DNA of 64,000 nt from Strix aluco (GCF_031877795.1 NC_133935.1:50783330-50847329); one strand, 5' to 3'; counted from the stretch's first letter, positions 29,622-41,656 are shown. Program-made: numbers and translations. The notes: generated from the sequence alone by a model not told the origin.

Positions 29622-29779
29622 ATAGCATATGATTCTACATGTGCTGGTTTCTGCTATTATTACGTGATTTCATAGGGAGACAGCGCAATCCCACTTGCCA
29701 CGTACAAGCCCCTGAGCACTGTTCTTCCTGTTACATGGTCATAGGCCAAGAGGCGACCAAGATGGTTTGTTTCTATTAC
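29622..29779 (-). pseudogene. APMAP-like remnant, exon d
   Basis: Opens VIETNHLGRLLAYDHVTGRT and reaches GIALSPYE. A one-base loss near 29669 then shifts the frame, after which HVIIAETSTCRI matches the family V-x-V-A-E-T strand. Without the shift, tandem stops TAA TAA TAG follow. The 3' boundary (about 29622) is uncertain because the donor there is weak (TAT|GTTAAA). Confidence 0.72.
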
Positions 29780-30982
29780 CTTAATCAGTACATCTAATGA
29801 AAAAGTAGCTATCAAAATACCTGGTTTCAATTAGACCAGAAAATATTCAGAAGTTGTATTAACATAAATTAGATAAAACTAGATTTTACAGAATGGCAGA
29901 TGGCATCTTTATAAAAACAATAAGCTCGTACCGCTAAAGGAGCAAAGGATTCTGTTCATGTAATTTCCCAGGCTGATCACAGCATTCTTACAAAAACAGA
30001 GGAACATGGGGGTTACAAAGCCCAGAGTTCAAAATATGTTATTCTGCAGTTCCTGCTTTAGTAAAGTACTGAGGTCTGTCAGGCTTCTGTGAGCAATTAA
30101 AACTTCTTCAAATCAAAGCAGAAAGCATTCACAAGTGTTTTGCTAAAGCAAGTAAACAGCTGACATTTTACTTCTGATATGAAATAAGTTTCTTCTGCCA
30201 AGAATATGCAAAGCAGCTTTGAATTATATGCACATAAGCCCTGTGAAGAGGAAACTGCCTTTATGTTTGTCATTTGTACTGGCAACCCCTTGTCAAGTCT
30301 GAAATACTAAATGGCAAACATGATGTACTGCCAAACAATAATTCTGATAGCTTTAAGAAATAGCAAACATCACATAAGAGACTTCAACTATTCTTTATTT
30401 TTTTTCTGTTTAATAACTTGGATCTCAATTCCCACCCCTTAAATTAAATATATTTCCCTTCATGTGATTTTTCTCCTTGCTTAATTTTATCCACAGTTCT
30501 GGTAGTAAAGATGACACTCGTTGTAAACTTTTATGTCTGTGACCTCACTGAATTTCAGCTTTACAGTCTGTTCCACATAAAGCTTTACTCAAAGGCTACA
30601 ACTACACAGAAAAGATACCTCAAGTGCACCAGCAATTTGCTGCCTTGCATGTACTGCAGTGTAAGAGCATGCTTGTAAACAGATACTAGAGAGAATCTAA
30701 CATGCTGTAAAAATCCAGGCTGTGGTGTATCATATGACAATTTCTTTGGGTACTCATACCCGGAGGTTGGGGTTTTTTTTCAGAAAAGCAGCTACAGCAT
30801 AGCACAGCCCATCCTCTGCCTCAGGGCTCCAACATGCAGCATTCTTAGCCAGGCATGCTATAACACACAAACACAATGGAAAAAAGCTTGTCTCTTCTGC
30901 AGCCTGGTACAGGGTGCTGCCAGCACAAAAATTAACACTTAAGCTGCCTGAACAAACGGCTACAAAGATTACCTCATCTCAC

Positions 30983-31083
30983 CTCATATTTGTGATGATG
31001 TTTTTCCCACTTGAATCCATAAAATAAATTTTTCTTTGCTATTTCTAATCCATTTTGGAATTTGAAAGGCAGCCCATCTGCAC
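30983..31083 (-). pseudogene. APMAP-like remnant, exon c
   Basis: Reads (G)ADGLPFKFQNGLEIAK then KNLFYGFKWEKHHHKYE. Compared with the family, about four residues are missing between K-N and K-W, removing the conserved Y-F-T-D-S-S propeller strand. Acceptor TTAACTAG and donor GAG|GTGAGA are intact and the frame is open. Confidence 0.75.
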
Positions 31084-31507
31084 CTAGTTAATAAAAATAA
31101 CTATGGATTAAAATAAGTACAAAACCACATGTTCAAAATTATTCAGATCCACACAAGCTTAAGATTTCAGACATTGAAATTCCAAATCTCATAGTTAATG
31201 CTATCCTTAATTTGTCCCAAGCTGAAGTCCAAGCTCCAAATCACTTTCGTTTGCAGGGAAATATGTTCAGATTGCAGCTCCATAACACACACCAAACTAA
31301 AAGTCTCTGACAAATATCATTGCTTTTGTTTTCTTCTGTTTTGTAAACAATCTTAAAAATATAAAACAAATGGGCTTTCAACAGTCCCTGTCCCCACACT
31401 CACTAGTACTCATCTCAACTGATTAAAATGCCTTGATCTTCCGATTTATACGTAAGCATGAGGACCAAACCCAAGATCAATTAACTTCCCACTAACTGTA
31501 GCATCAC

Positions 31508-31656
31508 CTTTTTCACTTGATAGCAGGAGGGTTTTCCCTCCTGTCCTTGGATTGACTTTGTACAGGCTAAATAAGAGTCTACCGCAGTCACATCACCATC
31601 TTGATCCATTCAGACTCAATGGGGCTGGCTGCATATTGGTTCATAGTCTGGAGTTC
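31508..31656 (-). pseudogene. APMAP-like remnant, exon b
   Basis: Reads TPDYEPICSQPH, then TGA (31618-31616), V, TGA (31612-31610), MDQDGDVTAVDSYL. After a one-base loss near 31567 it continues LYKVNPRTGGKTLLLSSEK. The two TGA codons stand where the family has Gly and Arg in G-R-P-L-G-I-R; CGA to TGA is a typical CpG decay. Acceptor TATTTCAG and donor AAAAG|GTGATG are intact. Confidence 0.82.
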
Positions 31657-33096
31657 CTGAAATACAAATAGGAGGATGTTTAAGACCAGGAGGTTGACAA
31701 AATGGAAATCCCAAAAATCAAAGGCTGAAAAGCACTAAACTATCATCCTTGAATAAACCAGGTCCCTAAAAGCTTCCTTAAACTGTCTCTAAAAGGAACT
31801 TGCAAAGGAAGTGACAGTATAATGTTGATCTAGTCATCTCTGTTCCTTATTAGTTAAGAAAAAATTTGCTCTCAACCTTCAAATAAATTCAGCTCTACTC
31901 TGTTTTCCCAGATAACTTCACAGATTACTGAAGAACTGGTAGGATTACTAAATCAGTAAAACAAAATGGATTAGCTGTTGTTTATTTTACATCCCCAAGA
32001 AAATGATGGGAGAAAACTGCTTTTAGGAAAGATTTAACTAACTACTTCCCTTCAGCTCAGTTCCACAGGTCACACAAGATTCCTGTAAGTAATCCTCAGG
32101 TAAAACTGCAAAAAACAGATCTACCATGTTTATTATTTTTATAGTGAGTAATCTTCCTGAGAGCAGTGAAATTAGTAAAGGCTGACACCCTACAGTTTTG
32201 TGACCTAATGCCCTCTACTCCGAAACACATATTTTCCCCCAGTACTCCAGTAAACAAGGGCCAACATCTATTACAGCTCACTAGAGCTGTAACACATCAG
32301 TAACTCAAGCTGACTGACAGCTGCCAAAACACGAACAGCCGAGTTCTGGTCTCACTCCAAATGGATCAGTCATTTTGGTCTCATTTTTGGTTTCTTAATG
32401 TCCACATAGTCAATTATTTACATAAAACTCAAAAAAGTTCAGTACTCTTTGAGAATTCTGTCAAAGTCGAGACTTTGTTGAGACTAGCCCATAGCACAGG
32501 GACTTTGGGGATAGGGAAGGCACCTACACAACTGTCCCATGTTTAGGAGACCAGGCTAAAGCCAATCAACTCTTCTAATGGCCTGCCAGGCCTGCTTGAT
32601 TCATCAAAAGAACAGGATAAAAACGTAAATATTTCAGTGTTTGTCTTCCTCATTTACAAGTAAGGAAAGAAAATGCAACCTTGCAGTCCAGTTACTGGTG
32701 ATGGTACCAGGACACACTATTCTGAGTCTCTGATTCCTTTGTAAGATTTGAACTGTCTCTAAAATACATTTTGATCTTGAGGGAGAAAAATAATTGGATA
32801 AATCATGTCTTTAGACCACCCTCAGAAAGCTTTGTATAGGACTTCTATAAAATGTTGTTCTTTATTTAAATGGCAATCCATGGCAAGTCAGTGCCAAGGG
32901 CTAGAGAAGTGTGCCATTATGCCTTAATCCTGCCTATGTTAGGAAAAACTACAGGACTGCAATAGGCATCTCCTTAAAATTTGCATAAAAGAATCAGCAA
33001 ATGTTAAGGGTAGCTAAAACAGCACTTCAGTTTCTCATTCAGTGACATTTATATGAACAAGTTTGTTGTCATTTTCACATGAAAACCATCGCTCAC

Positions 33097-33193
33097 CACA
33101 TTCAGGCATATGCTGCCCCATTTGAGTAATGAACTGCAGGTAGTCACCACTGATCATCCAGTTTCCCATCCACAGTACCAGTGTAGATATTAC
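33097..33193 (-). pseudogene. APMAP-like remnant, exon a
   Basis: Starts GNIYTGTVDGKL, matching the family's G-D-x-x-x-T-G-T-x-D-G-x-x strand, then continues in another frame as MISGDYLQFITQMGQHMPEC. The shift near 33149 fits loss of two bases in a Trp codon. Donor TGTG|GTGAGC and acceptor AAAG| are intact and phase-compatible with the next exon. Confidence 0.75.
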
Positions 33194-33843
33194 CTTTAAA
33201 TATATTAGAAGACTGTTTTAAAGGGGACCAAGGCAAATAAAACTTACCATAAAAGGCCATTCCTCATTATTGTGAGCCCTGCCTTCTTGCTCCTAATTTA
33301 TATATTCTATGCACACACAAAGCAACAAAATAGGAAACGATACAGCTTACTTTATTTTTATAAAGCAGAAAGAGCAATAATAAATTGCAGGTTAGAAAAA
33401 ATATGAATTGGTCATGTTTATTTTAAATAAACATAATACATTAAAAGCTATCTTAAGACTCCTCAGGGTAAGCAGCAAACACGGGCATCAAGGATGGGAC
33501 TGAAGATTGACAGGGATACTCTCATGCTGTCAATGAAAATCACTGGAAGCATCAGCAGAGCTCACATGATCTACCTTTCCATCCTGAGGATTCTGCGGTG
33601 TTACCAGCTAGCTAAAATGTACAGTAGAGGAAAGAAAAACATTACAATGACTCATCCAAAAGAAGGTGGTAACCCTTCTCCTAGGACATTAAAATCCTAA
33701 GCGAAAGAAACAAGTGTGGGGTTTTTTTTTAAAAGCTGTGCTTTGGTTTTGAACCACCAGAATAATACCAAAAATGTGTAAGTTTGCATTAAAGGACTAA
33801 GCACTTCTTTTATTAGATACCTGCTTAGCAGTTGCTTTCTCTT

Positions 33844-33868
33844 TTTAAACACTTTTAAAGTGTTTAAA
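33844..33868. repeat. Perfect 12-bp inverted repeat with 1-nt spacer
   Basis: TTTAAACACTTT, one T, then AAAGTGTTTAAA. AT-rich and able to form a cruciform or hairpin. It lies upstream of the identified APMAP-like exons; function unknown. Confidence 0.9.
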
Positions 33869-36400
33869 TTAACAAGGCAAAAACCTCACAGGAAGTCTTC
33901 ACATCTTTTTGATGACGTTGTATTGTAACTCCAAAAACTTCTGTGTAAAGTATCAAAAGAAAAACACTAGCCGTGATTAAGCCCCACCTTTGAAAAATAG
34001 CATCCTCCTACCTTTTGACTAGTCCAGGCTCTGAAATAGTACAATGTACATGACCAATCCTTGACTTACTGTTCAACAAAATACACTTTTAGTGTAAAGT
34101 CTGTTAACTGTCTGGAAACATTCCTCTGATTTGTCTTTTATTTACCTAGATTGAACTAAAGTAGACATTATTTTCTTTACATGTGACCTGCATTTTCACC
34201 CTAGCCTTGTTTACATTTAAAAATGTGCACTGTCACTTGGCAACAGATGTTAAAAGATACTCCATAAAAGTTATGCTACCTTTCTGTGCCAGTATTACTT
34301 AAAAAACACAGATTCTGACTTTGCCTAATGAGCACTTACACCAGAGCAGATAAACATATAAAAATGTCTAGCGTCTGTTCACTTACATCTATGGAAAAAT
34401 GTTATGAGCAAATAGGACAGATTCTCAAAGTATCAGCTGTCAGATCTAGATTAAAAGAATTGCCTAGGATTACTGGCATACAGAAAGCACCTGTTTATCC
34501 GAAGGGAGAACTTCAGAGCCACTGTTCAATACAACAACTTTGCCTGGGAAAAAACAGAGGCTGAACTTTGCTGTCACAAAATACACTGGCATTCTAATGC
34601 CTTCTGAGGCATGCTGGAAACAGCTGAAATTTCTGATCACATACCAGATTCTGTATTTGAAGAGAGAAATCTTAGACTTCTAATGCTATTTTCTGTCATG
34701 CTATGCACTAGGCTATAATGTTATATTTAGATTTATATAGCTGGTGCAAGTGGGTTTTGCACTAGACTTCTCTCATAGGTATTTGTAGTAAAGTGAAGGC
34801 AAACGAGAACGACTCTAATTACCTGTAATACCCTGTGTTATTCATATGGAAAATAGCATTTACCTAAATCAGGCATCATCACCACAACAATTCTACAACA
34901 TTGGTCATATTGTATGATTTCAACTGACTGAATTCAGTCTCCTAAAACACCTTAAATGTGGGGAAGATCCATGGTAGAATTAACACACTCAAGAAAAATT
35001 GAACCAAAACATTACTTTATACAGCCTCAGGAAAGAGGTTAGATTTGGCAACACAGAGCATTTGCAGGATTAGTCCTCATATTTAAAATACACTCTGCAG
35101 AACTCCAGTGGTGAACACTACCATTTCTACAAGTTGTAGAGGAAGAGGTAGAGAACAGAAAGTGCAATAAAAAGACAATTTAGAATGGCACCTCTGAGGA
35201 AAGCAGGAAGGAAACAGCTTTGAGAAGACATTTGCTAGGAATGGGTGCCTCAATGCAAGGTGTTGAGCTAGGTCGCTTCCAGGCCTATGCTGCTACGACT
35301 GAAAATGCTTCTAATTTCAGCTTGCACAATAGCAAACGAGAACGTTCCAGATGATTACCTCTCACCTCTGTAGCGCACAAGACAGTATCTTTCAGAAAAA
35401 CATGTCTTGGGCTGTTCAGCATTTCCTTGAAAAATACCATAAAACTAGCACCAACAGTAAGGGAGGGTGTCTGAACTGCCTGGCTCAAGCTGCTTTGGAT
35501 TGGAAGTTGCCTACTTCTCGGTACTGGCTACTGCAGGAATCTATTTTATCCACTTACACATCAAAAGGAAAATAATTCCTCCAGAACAGGTAAGTCCCAA
35601 GTCCACAGCACTAAACCGGTGTTCTAAACAAGATCACAGTGTCTCTCCCACTTGGCTTGAACTTTCATCGCAGTCCTTACTTTCGTCACACTCTGGGTCA
35701 GAGAGTTGTTGGAAAGATGCAAAATGTGCCGCTCTACACCCTTCTGCTTCCCACCATCTGCAAGGTTCCTACCATTCTGCCACCTCACAGCTGCCAGACA
35801 ACCAAGATGAATAATTATGTGGATAGGTAAGAGGAGGTTTTATATTACAGTGAAAAGTTCTTTCATATCCCAAGCTGCTCTAAAAATATGCTTTTGAGAA
35901 CTATGCAAATTTTTCAACAACTCCATTTGCCTTCCCTCTTTAGGTCTGTGTTCAATAACAGCTTTTGAAATAAGAGCATGCTGAACTCAGTGACCGAGCT
36001 CAAGCAGCAAATTAACACTGCTTTTGGAGACCTGAAACAGAAAAAAAACCCAAACAAAACAAGGCAAGCTTATCACTATGTCAAAGGCCCAAGCTTAGAC
36101 TCACGTTTGGAAGAATTCTCACAAAAATCTTTAGCTGGTTTTGCATGTTACTTTTAAAGAATATGCCATTTTACACCTTTTAAAAATGATATTTAATAAG
36201 ACTTCTATATGTTGCCAATTTGTGGGTCTATTTTTTTTTAATATAGCAGTAGGACATTTGCTGTGTCCTTGGGAACAGCAGATAACATGTTCTGGAATAT
36301 TTACAGGGAAATATTTACAAATGTGAAGATACAGAAGAAATACAAGTATCTTAATATTTTTTGAGCAATCGTTCAGCAAACATTCCTATTTTTCTTTCTC

Positions 36401-36441
36401 TGGATTTAATTCTTAAGTCTTGGATTTAACTTCTTAAGTCT
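36401..36441 (+). repeat. 20-bp tandem duplication
   Basis: TGGATTTAATTCTTAAGTCT is followed directly by TGGATTTAACTTCTTAAGTC, one inserted base apart. Confidence 0.9.
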
Positions 36442-36771
36442 TCTCTTTTAGTAACTTGACCAAGCAGATGCATCAGGTGCATAACATGTGGCAGATGTAT
36501 GTCTTTACCCATTTGGAAGTTACCTACTTGCCTTCATCATCAATGGTAAAAGACTCGGGACCTTTCAGTCATCCTGTGAAAATTCTTTGTCCACTCTGAA
36601 GCTTTTTATTCACTTGCAATGATCCAACTAAGACAGGAAGTGGCTTTTCAAAACTGTACCAGATGAATTATAAATAAGATGCAAGAAACAAGATAACATT
36701 AGACTATAAAATTATTTGAAGGGGAAGTATCCAAAGATACTAGTAACAAGGTATTCTCTTTTCGTAAAGAT

Positions 36772-36806
36772 TTTGTTAAAACTATTAGTATTTGTTAAAA
36801 CTATTA
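36772..36806 (+). repeat. 16-bp direct repeat
   Basis: TTTGTTAAAACTATTA occurs twice, separated by GTA. Confidence 0.9.
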
Positions 36807-37348
36807 CTTCAAACTAAATTAACAATTATGTGGAGCTTGCAGGACTAGACTAAAAAGAACACAGACTTTTTCTGAAATCGATACAAACACAAGATAGCCG
36901 TCATCCTACAGACTTTTATTCCCTGCCATTAGTCTGAGATCTACTAGCAATCTCTCTACATTTATGTATGAATATTGCACTAGTCAGCATTGTTTTGCTT
37001 GAAATTTTCTTGTTTAAAAAGTGTTTCTATTTTCCAGTTTTGTATGACAAACACAATCTCTCCTGCATATGAACTTAAGTACCATGCTTTATATGCTCCT
37101 GCAGGATGAGAAGTATAGGAGAAGTTTTTAAAGCACAGGTGTTTCCTGGCAAACACAAGTATGCTATCAAACTTTAAGCAGGGGAATGTCCATGAACTGT
37201 CCTGGATCAATGGGAGATGGTAAAAAGTAAATGCTAGCAAAAGTTGCAAGGACTGCAGCTGGAAACCACCATGCTGGGAACCTGAGAGGAAAACAAGTGT
37301 ATACTCATGCACATACGGGAGGATGGCAGGAGGAGAGTACGAAGAGTC

Positions 37349-37366
37349 TTTTTTTTTTTTTTTTTT
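37349..37366 (+). repeat. (T)18 homopolymer
   Basis: An uninterrupted run of 18 thymines, read as A18 on the minus strand. No retroelement is recognisable next to it. Confidence 0.95.
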
Positions 37367-38179
37367 CTCCAAAGGTTAAAAAATTTCAGTGCTAAAAATT
37401 AAGACTGAAGGAAGACAAAGCAGACTGCAACACCTGGCTATTCCTGCCATGGAGAGGAGTGGCCTGGCTGCTCCATGGGCAGTAGTACTGTTCTCCTGCT
37501 CTGTCTCTGCACTAGAGCTCCTCTGTTCTCTGGACAGGTGATCCAGCCCCTGAACCAGCCAAAAACCATAAAGTTTCTTTTGCCAAGTTGTATTTCTAGT
37601 TGTACATAACTGCTGTAAGCAGAGATGCAAAGCCCAATTACTTGTGTGGTGAGCAACGTCGCTGACTCTAGTATCTTTAAAGCCTTTTACCAACCTTACC
37701 CTGGCCCAGTATTGGAGTATTTGCTATTAACAGGTTTTGCCAAGGGCACACATAGTCATAATGTGGTTGTTGCACCAATGAAGCTATGAGGTCTCACATG
37801 AATCAACCTTCAAGGAACTGGTCAAACCATTATCATCTCTTCTGCAGGGCTACAATGGCCAGGGAAGCGCAACAGAGATGTCAAAACAAACAGCAAACTA
37901 GCTCCGTTCCACCAATTCAATTAGGATTAAACTGTTTTTAACACCACGTAAGTAAATAGAAAAAGTAAACACGCATGTTTGCAGAGAAAACCACTAAAAA
38001 GCATTTAAAGATAAAAGGGGCAAAAGGCGTTTCCTGAGGACAGAGCACCTGGGTATCACCTCCAGCCCAGGACACTTCCTCAGTGCATTTGCCTCGTGTT
38101 TCTGCAAGAGGTTTTATTTTTATAGGAAGAAACCACTCGCCCGTGGGCTTTCCCACCCAACTAAGGTGGGACATCACCC

Positions 38180-38425
38180 ACTGTGAGCCTGCGGCTGTGC
38201 TCCCTCTATGGCGGAGTCGGTTCCGTGAGGGGAAAGCCCCGCTCCGGCCTTGCCCGCCGTCTTCGGGAGGGCAAAACACGGCAGGCCCCTGCCCTCGGCT
38301 CTCTCCGCCTCCCCCACCGCTGCCCGCCCGGGGGAGACCTCTCCTCCCGCACCGCCGCCGGCCCTCACGGGGGCGGGAGGACACCACCGCCCTTCCTCCC
38401 TCCTTCCCAGCCCAGCGCTTACATG
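38180..38425. promoter_or_regulatory. Isolated CpG-island-like block
   Basis: About 250 bp of GC- and CpG-rich sequence surrounded by AT-rich DNA, just beyond the inferred RASSF3 transcript end. It has the look of a small CpG-island promoter. Open frames run through it on both strands but none resembles a known protein. It could be the orphaned promoter of the APMAP-like gene or the promoter of an unannotated transcript. Confidence 0.5.
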
Positions 38426-38749
38426 GCGTCTGGGCAGGAAGGAAGTATGTGTACAGATTTGTATGTGGTTGGTTTTTTTCCTTGTTGTATTTGAAAGCAT
38501 GGATTGGTTTAGTTTTTCTGTGTTATTCTTTACCAAAATCAGGAGGCAAAACTAGAATAGGTATGCAAGAATGACTGGAACATATACACTGAAATGTATC
38601 TGTTGTTCCAAGCAAATCTTAATTTATGCTTCAGGCAAGCGGCATCTCCCCACACGATTTATTGCTACAAGGAAGTCTCATCTGGCATCAAAGTGATCAA
38701 AACACAAGCTTCAGGTAACAGAAAAAAATAAACACACATCACAGAACTA

Positions 38750-41506
38750 AGTATTGCCAACTTCAGCTTTAATAATGGAACCATCACTTTTTTTGCCATT
38801 TAGGTAATAACTTTAAGGGGAATAAAAACTTCCCTACAAAAATAAAATTAAACTTGTCAAAATTATAAATAGTTTAAATGTTTGTTTTTAAAGACATACA
38901 TTTTAACGTTTCCCTGCATTCCCCCTCCTCCCCCCCCCATATCATTTAATCATTCTGGTACCATCATATAATGAAATGAAAAAACAGTTTTGCAACAAAA
39001 GCTCTGACAGTTCAATTTGATGCTAAAATTAGAAAAGAAAAACTGACTAGGCATGACCATCTCTTTTAAATTAAAGCAGTTGTAATTGCCAGTGTGTAAA
39101 AAAAAAAAAAAAAGAAGAAGAAATTAACCCCACACACATCTTACAATAATTAACCGTGGACTAAGACAAAATTAAAATATGTTTATTTTGGTCCCCCACC
39201 CCCACCCTCTTCACCCCAAATCAAGACTCATAGTGCATACAACACTGAGGTTTTTGGCTAAAGTAAATGCAGATGCGCCTACTTAAAAGACTGATAGTTT
39301 AGTTCAAGTAAAAACAAAATTCACATATTTTTATACTCCACTTTTAAACTCAAACAGTGTTTAAATCCGAGCAACAAATGGTTCAATATTGACAGCGATT
39401 ATGTAATGATTACATAGTTATGGGCAGATACATAAATCAAGTAGATGTTAACAGAATACCCACCAACATGCTGCTGCATTCATAGAAAAACAAATTGTAA
39501 CAAAACATAAAAGCATTCCCTGAACCATTATAAAGTGTCTCACTTGAGGATAATGTTACTAACTCACACATGCACTACAATGTTACATGTGAAATTAAAA
39601 AACAAACAAGATATGCCTTATATATACTTTATAGTTAGTCCTACTCTTAAGTTCTCTTAACACTTTAAAACATTATGATTGTCTCATTAAGCTTGCAAAT
39701 TTTTTACCAAAAAAACCTGTGAATAGTTTAAGAAAAAAGTCTTACTAAGGAAAGGAAACAAAGGCACAATTACATCAAATTAAGGGGAACAGAAGCATCT
39801 TGGAGTTTCACACAGTATCCATTAGATGTCACCAAAGTTTTAGCAATTCCTTTGGAATTTAAAACGAATACCCTAAGAGTGGAGGGAAGAAAACCTCAAC
39901 TTCTGCTCTTAAGTCTTTAGCACTCCTCCACCTCCCCCCAATATATAACTCATTTCCTCTCTGGCAAGATAATGACTGAAGGATCAGTTACTCAAATCTG
40001 CCTCATGCTTCTATTGCACACCCACTTCTTTGGTTTCTTTTGAACATGCTTTTTAGATAAATAACTCTGAAAGAACAACAATTATATTTACAGTAAAGTA
40101 AAAAGTTTTCTTGCTACATTTTTCCTTTTTCCTCAAAGGAATTTTACTTGATTCCTTAAATCAAGTAAATCAGCAGTCTGCAGAATTTGGTAATCAGTTT
40201 TTCAATTAAGAATTTAAAAATGATAAGGAAAAAAACCTTCTGAATTACTAAGAGCAAGAGTTACTAAGCTCAGTCACCAGCGCAGCAAATAAATGTTAAT
40301 TTTCTGCTAAGCTGGAAACATGAATAAGAAATTCTACTTTCTTTGCCTGACTGAGCCTTTAACAAAGAAGCAGAGGAAGCTATTTTTGCCTTTCAGATAT
40401 GATAATTCAAAATTATCCAGCCTAAAAATGGTTCGCTGAGCCAGAGGAAGGATCTGACTTTACAATAAAGACCAAATGCATCTGTAGTTATAGCTTATGT
40501 CAAAACACTTGCTAGATGGGTATTTCTCACAGATTTATCTAAGACACTGACCACTTTCCAGAATTCAAGTAAGCAGCTTTTTAGCTTTGCTGCACTTCTC
40601 AAACCTCCACTACACATTTATGGAACCAGCTTCTCCAATAATGACTTGTATGTGCAGCTCCATTTCCATTCTTCTTTAGCTTTTGCCTCTCATTCCTTCC
40701 CATTATTTCTATTATCTTTATTTCTTTTCCAGTGTGGATTTATGCAGTTAAAAAAACCTTAAAACTTACTCACAATATTATAACATCCTAAAACTTTAAT
40801 CTTGTAGAATTAGTATTTTAACTCTCCTCTGTATAAATACTATTTCCATTTAAAACCAGTCGTCCTGTCAGCTGATAAGACTTCTCCTCCCTCAACTCTT
40901 ACCTTCTTTTCAACTTTCTCTTTACCTTCTCCAGAAAGACCACTTTAAAGCCTTCCACAAATTTCACAGAACAAACCACAAGATCTCATATGCTTTCCAT
41001 CTATAACAGTTCTCCCACAAATTATACAGTAACTATTTGAACACAGAAAGGTAGTGCAAATCAATTTCATCTCAAAGATAGTGCTCCAACTAATTCTTGT
41101 CCAGACAGTTTTAGTCTTTTTTTTTTTAACTCATCAATTTGCACACCCTTACTTGTAAAGCTACCATTAAAGCAAAGAAGAAAAAAATAAAATCTTATTT
41201 CATAGCATCCTAGAAAATTGATTACAGTTTCACAGCTTGCACCAAGATAACTTGGAAAACTCTCTAGGCAGACAGAGGGTTGCAAACTGTTGTACAAACA
41301 TGCAGAATCCCTCACTTGCGGGTGCAAGATGCTAAGTGACCTGGCTTATGGAACTAAGTCTATAGCAAAATTCAGGTACCCTGGCATCACAAAACAGTCT
41401 TCTGAATAAAGAAAACTACTCTCTGCTGCTCTTTGTACGTTGGGTTTGGCATGCTATATAGACATTTGGTAGTGTGCATTTTTCCTGAGTGTCCTTTGGC
41501 TCCCTT
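38750..41506 (-). other. RASSF3: RASSF3 3' UTR (about 2.75 kb)
   Basis: AT-rich, non-coding sequence from the RASSF3 stop codon to a probable polyadenylation signal ATTAAA at 38773-38768 (minus strand). A GT-rich element follows on the minus strand (CTGTGATGTGTGTTTATT). An A15 tract at about 39101-39115 and T/A tracts elsewhere are ordinary for a long 3' UTR. The end is inferred. Confidence 0.6.
38768..38773 (-). terminator. Probable RASSF3 polyadenylation signal
   Basis: ATTAAA on the minus strand with a strong GT/T-rich downstream element within 50 bases. An AATAAA at 38663-38658 is an alternative slightly further on. Confidence 0.5.
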
Positions 41507-41656
41507 TTAACCAGGTTTCCACACCCCACCAAGGGCTTCTTCAAGTTTGTCTCTGTAAGCTGCATAACGCTTCTTTAAGATTTGCAGTTGCTCGTTTTCC
41601 TCTTTGTCCAGTATACGCAAGAAGTTTTGCAGTTCAGGAATACTAAAAGCTTCCCA
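41507..41656 (-). CDS. RASSF3: RASSF3 last coding exon, SARAH domain
   Basis: 49 codons and TAA (41509-41507): WEAFSIPELQNFLRILDKEE, then NEQLQILKKRYAAYRDKLEE, ALGGVWKPG. This is the SARAH helix used for dimerisation with MST1/2. Acceptor CTTTCCAG. The C-terminal VWKPG resembles human VWKPD. Confidence 0.96.
   Translation of the reverse strand, partial: WEAFSIPELQNFLRILDKEENEQLQILKKRYAAYRDKLEEALGGVWKPG

Larger units (their letters stand above)
27725..33193 (-). pseudogene. APMAP-like (strictosidine-synthase family) unprocessed pseudogene
   Basis: Six exons on the minus strand resemble adipocyte plasma membrane-associated protein, a membrane-anchored beta-propeller of the strictosidine synthase-like / arylesterase family. 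In order: 33193-33097, 31656-31508, 31083-30983, 29779 to about 29622, 28885-28687, 27922-27725. Conserved blocks include FITQMGQ, LYKVNPRTGG with LLLSSEKG, GLPFKFQNGLEIAK, LGRLLAYDHVTGRT, NLPGYPDNIRLSNTG, and SFHDPDG to VYLGN near the end. Splice sites and phases mostly survive, so it is not a retrocopy. The frame is broken by three frameshifts and three in-frame TGA codons, detailed per exon. N-terminal exons (transmembrane anchor) were not found. The alternative, a live gene with sequencing errors, is unlikely given the number and kind of lesions. Confidence 0.82.
33194..38170. other. Gene-poor interval between APMAP-like remnant and CpG block
   Basis: AT-rich sequence where the 5' exons of the APMAP-like gene would be expected. 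I could not identify them. It contains small tandem repeats (36401-36441 and 36772-36806) and a T18 tract (37349-37366). Open frames here lack family similarity. Confidence 0.6.

Noticed and set aside
37938-38574. Open frames of 100-163 codons on both strands over the 38.2-kb CpG block
   Set aside because: Composition-driven; they overlap each other and match no protein family I recognise.
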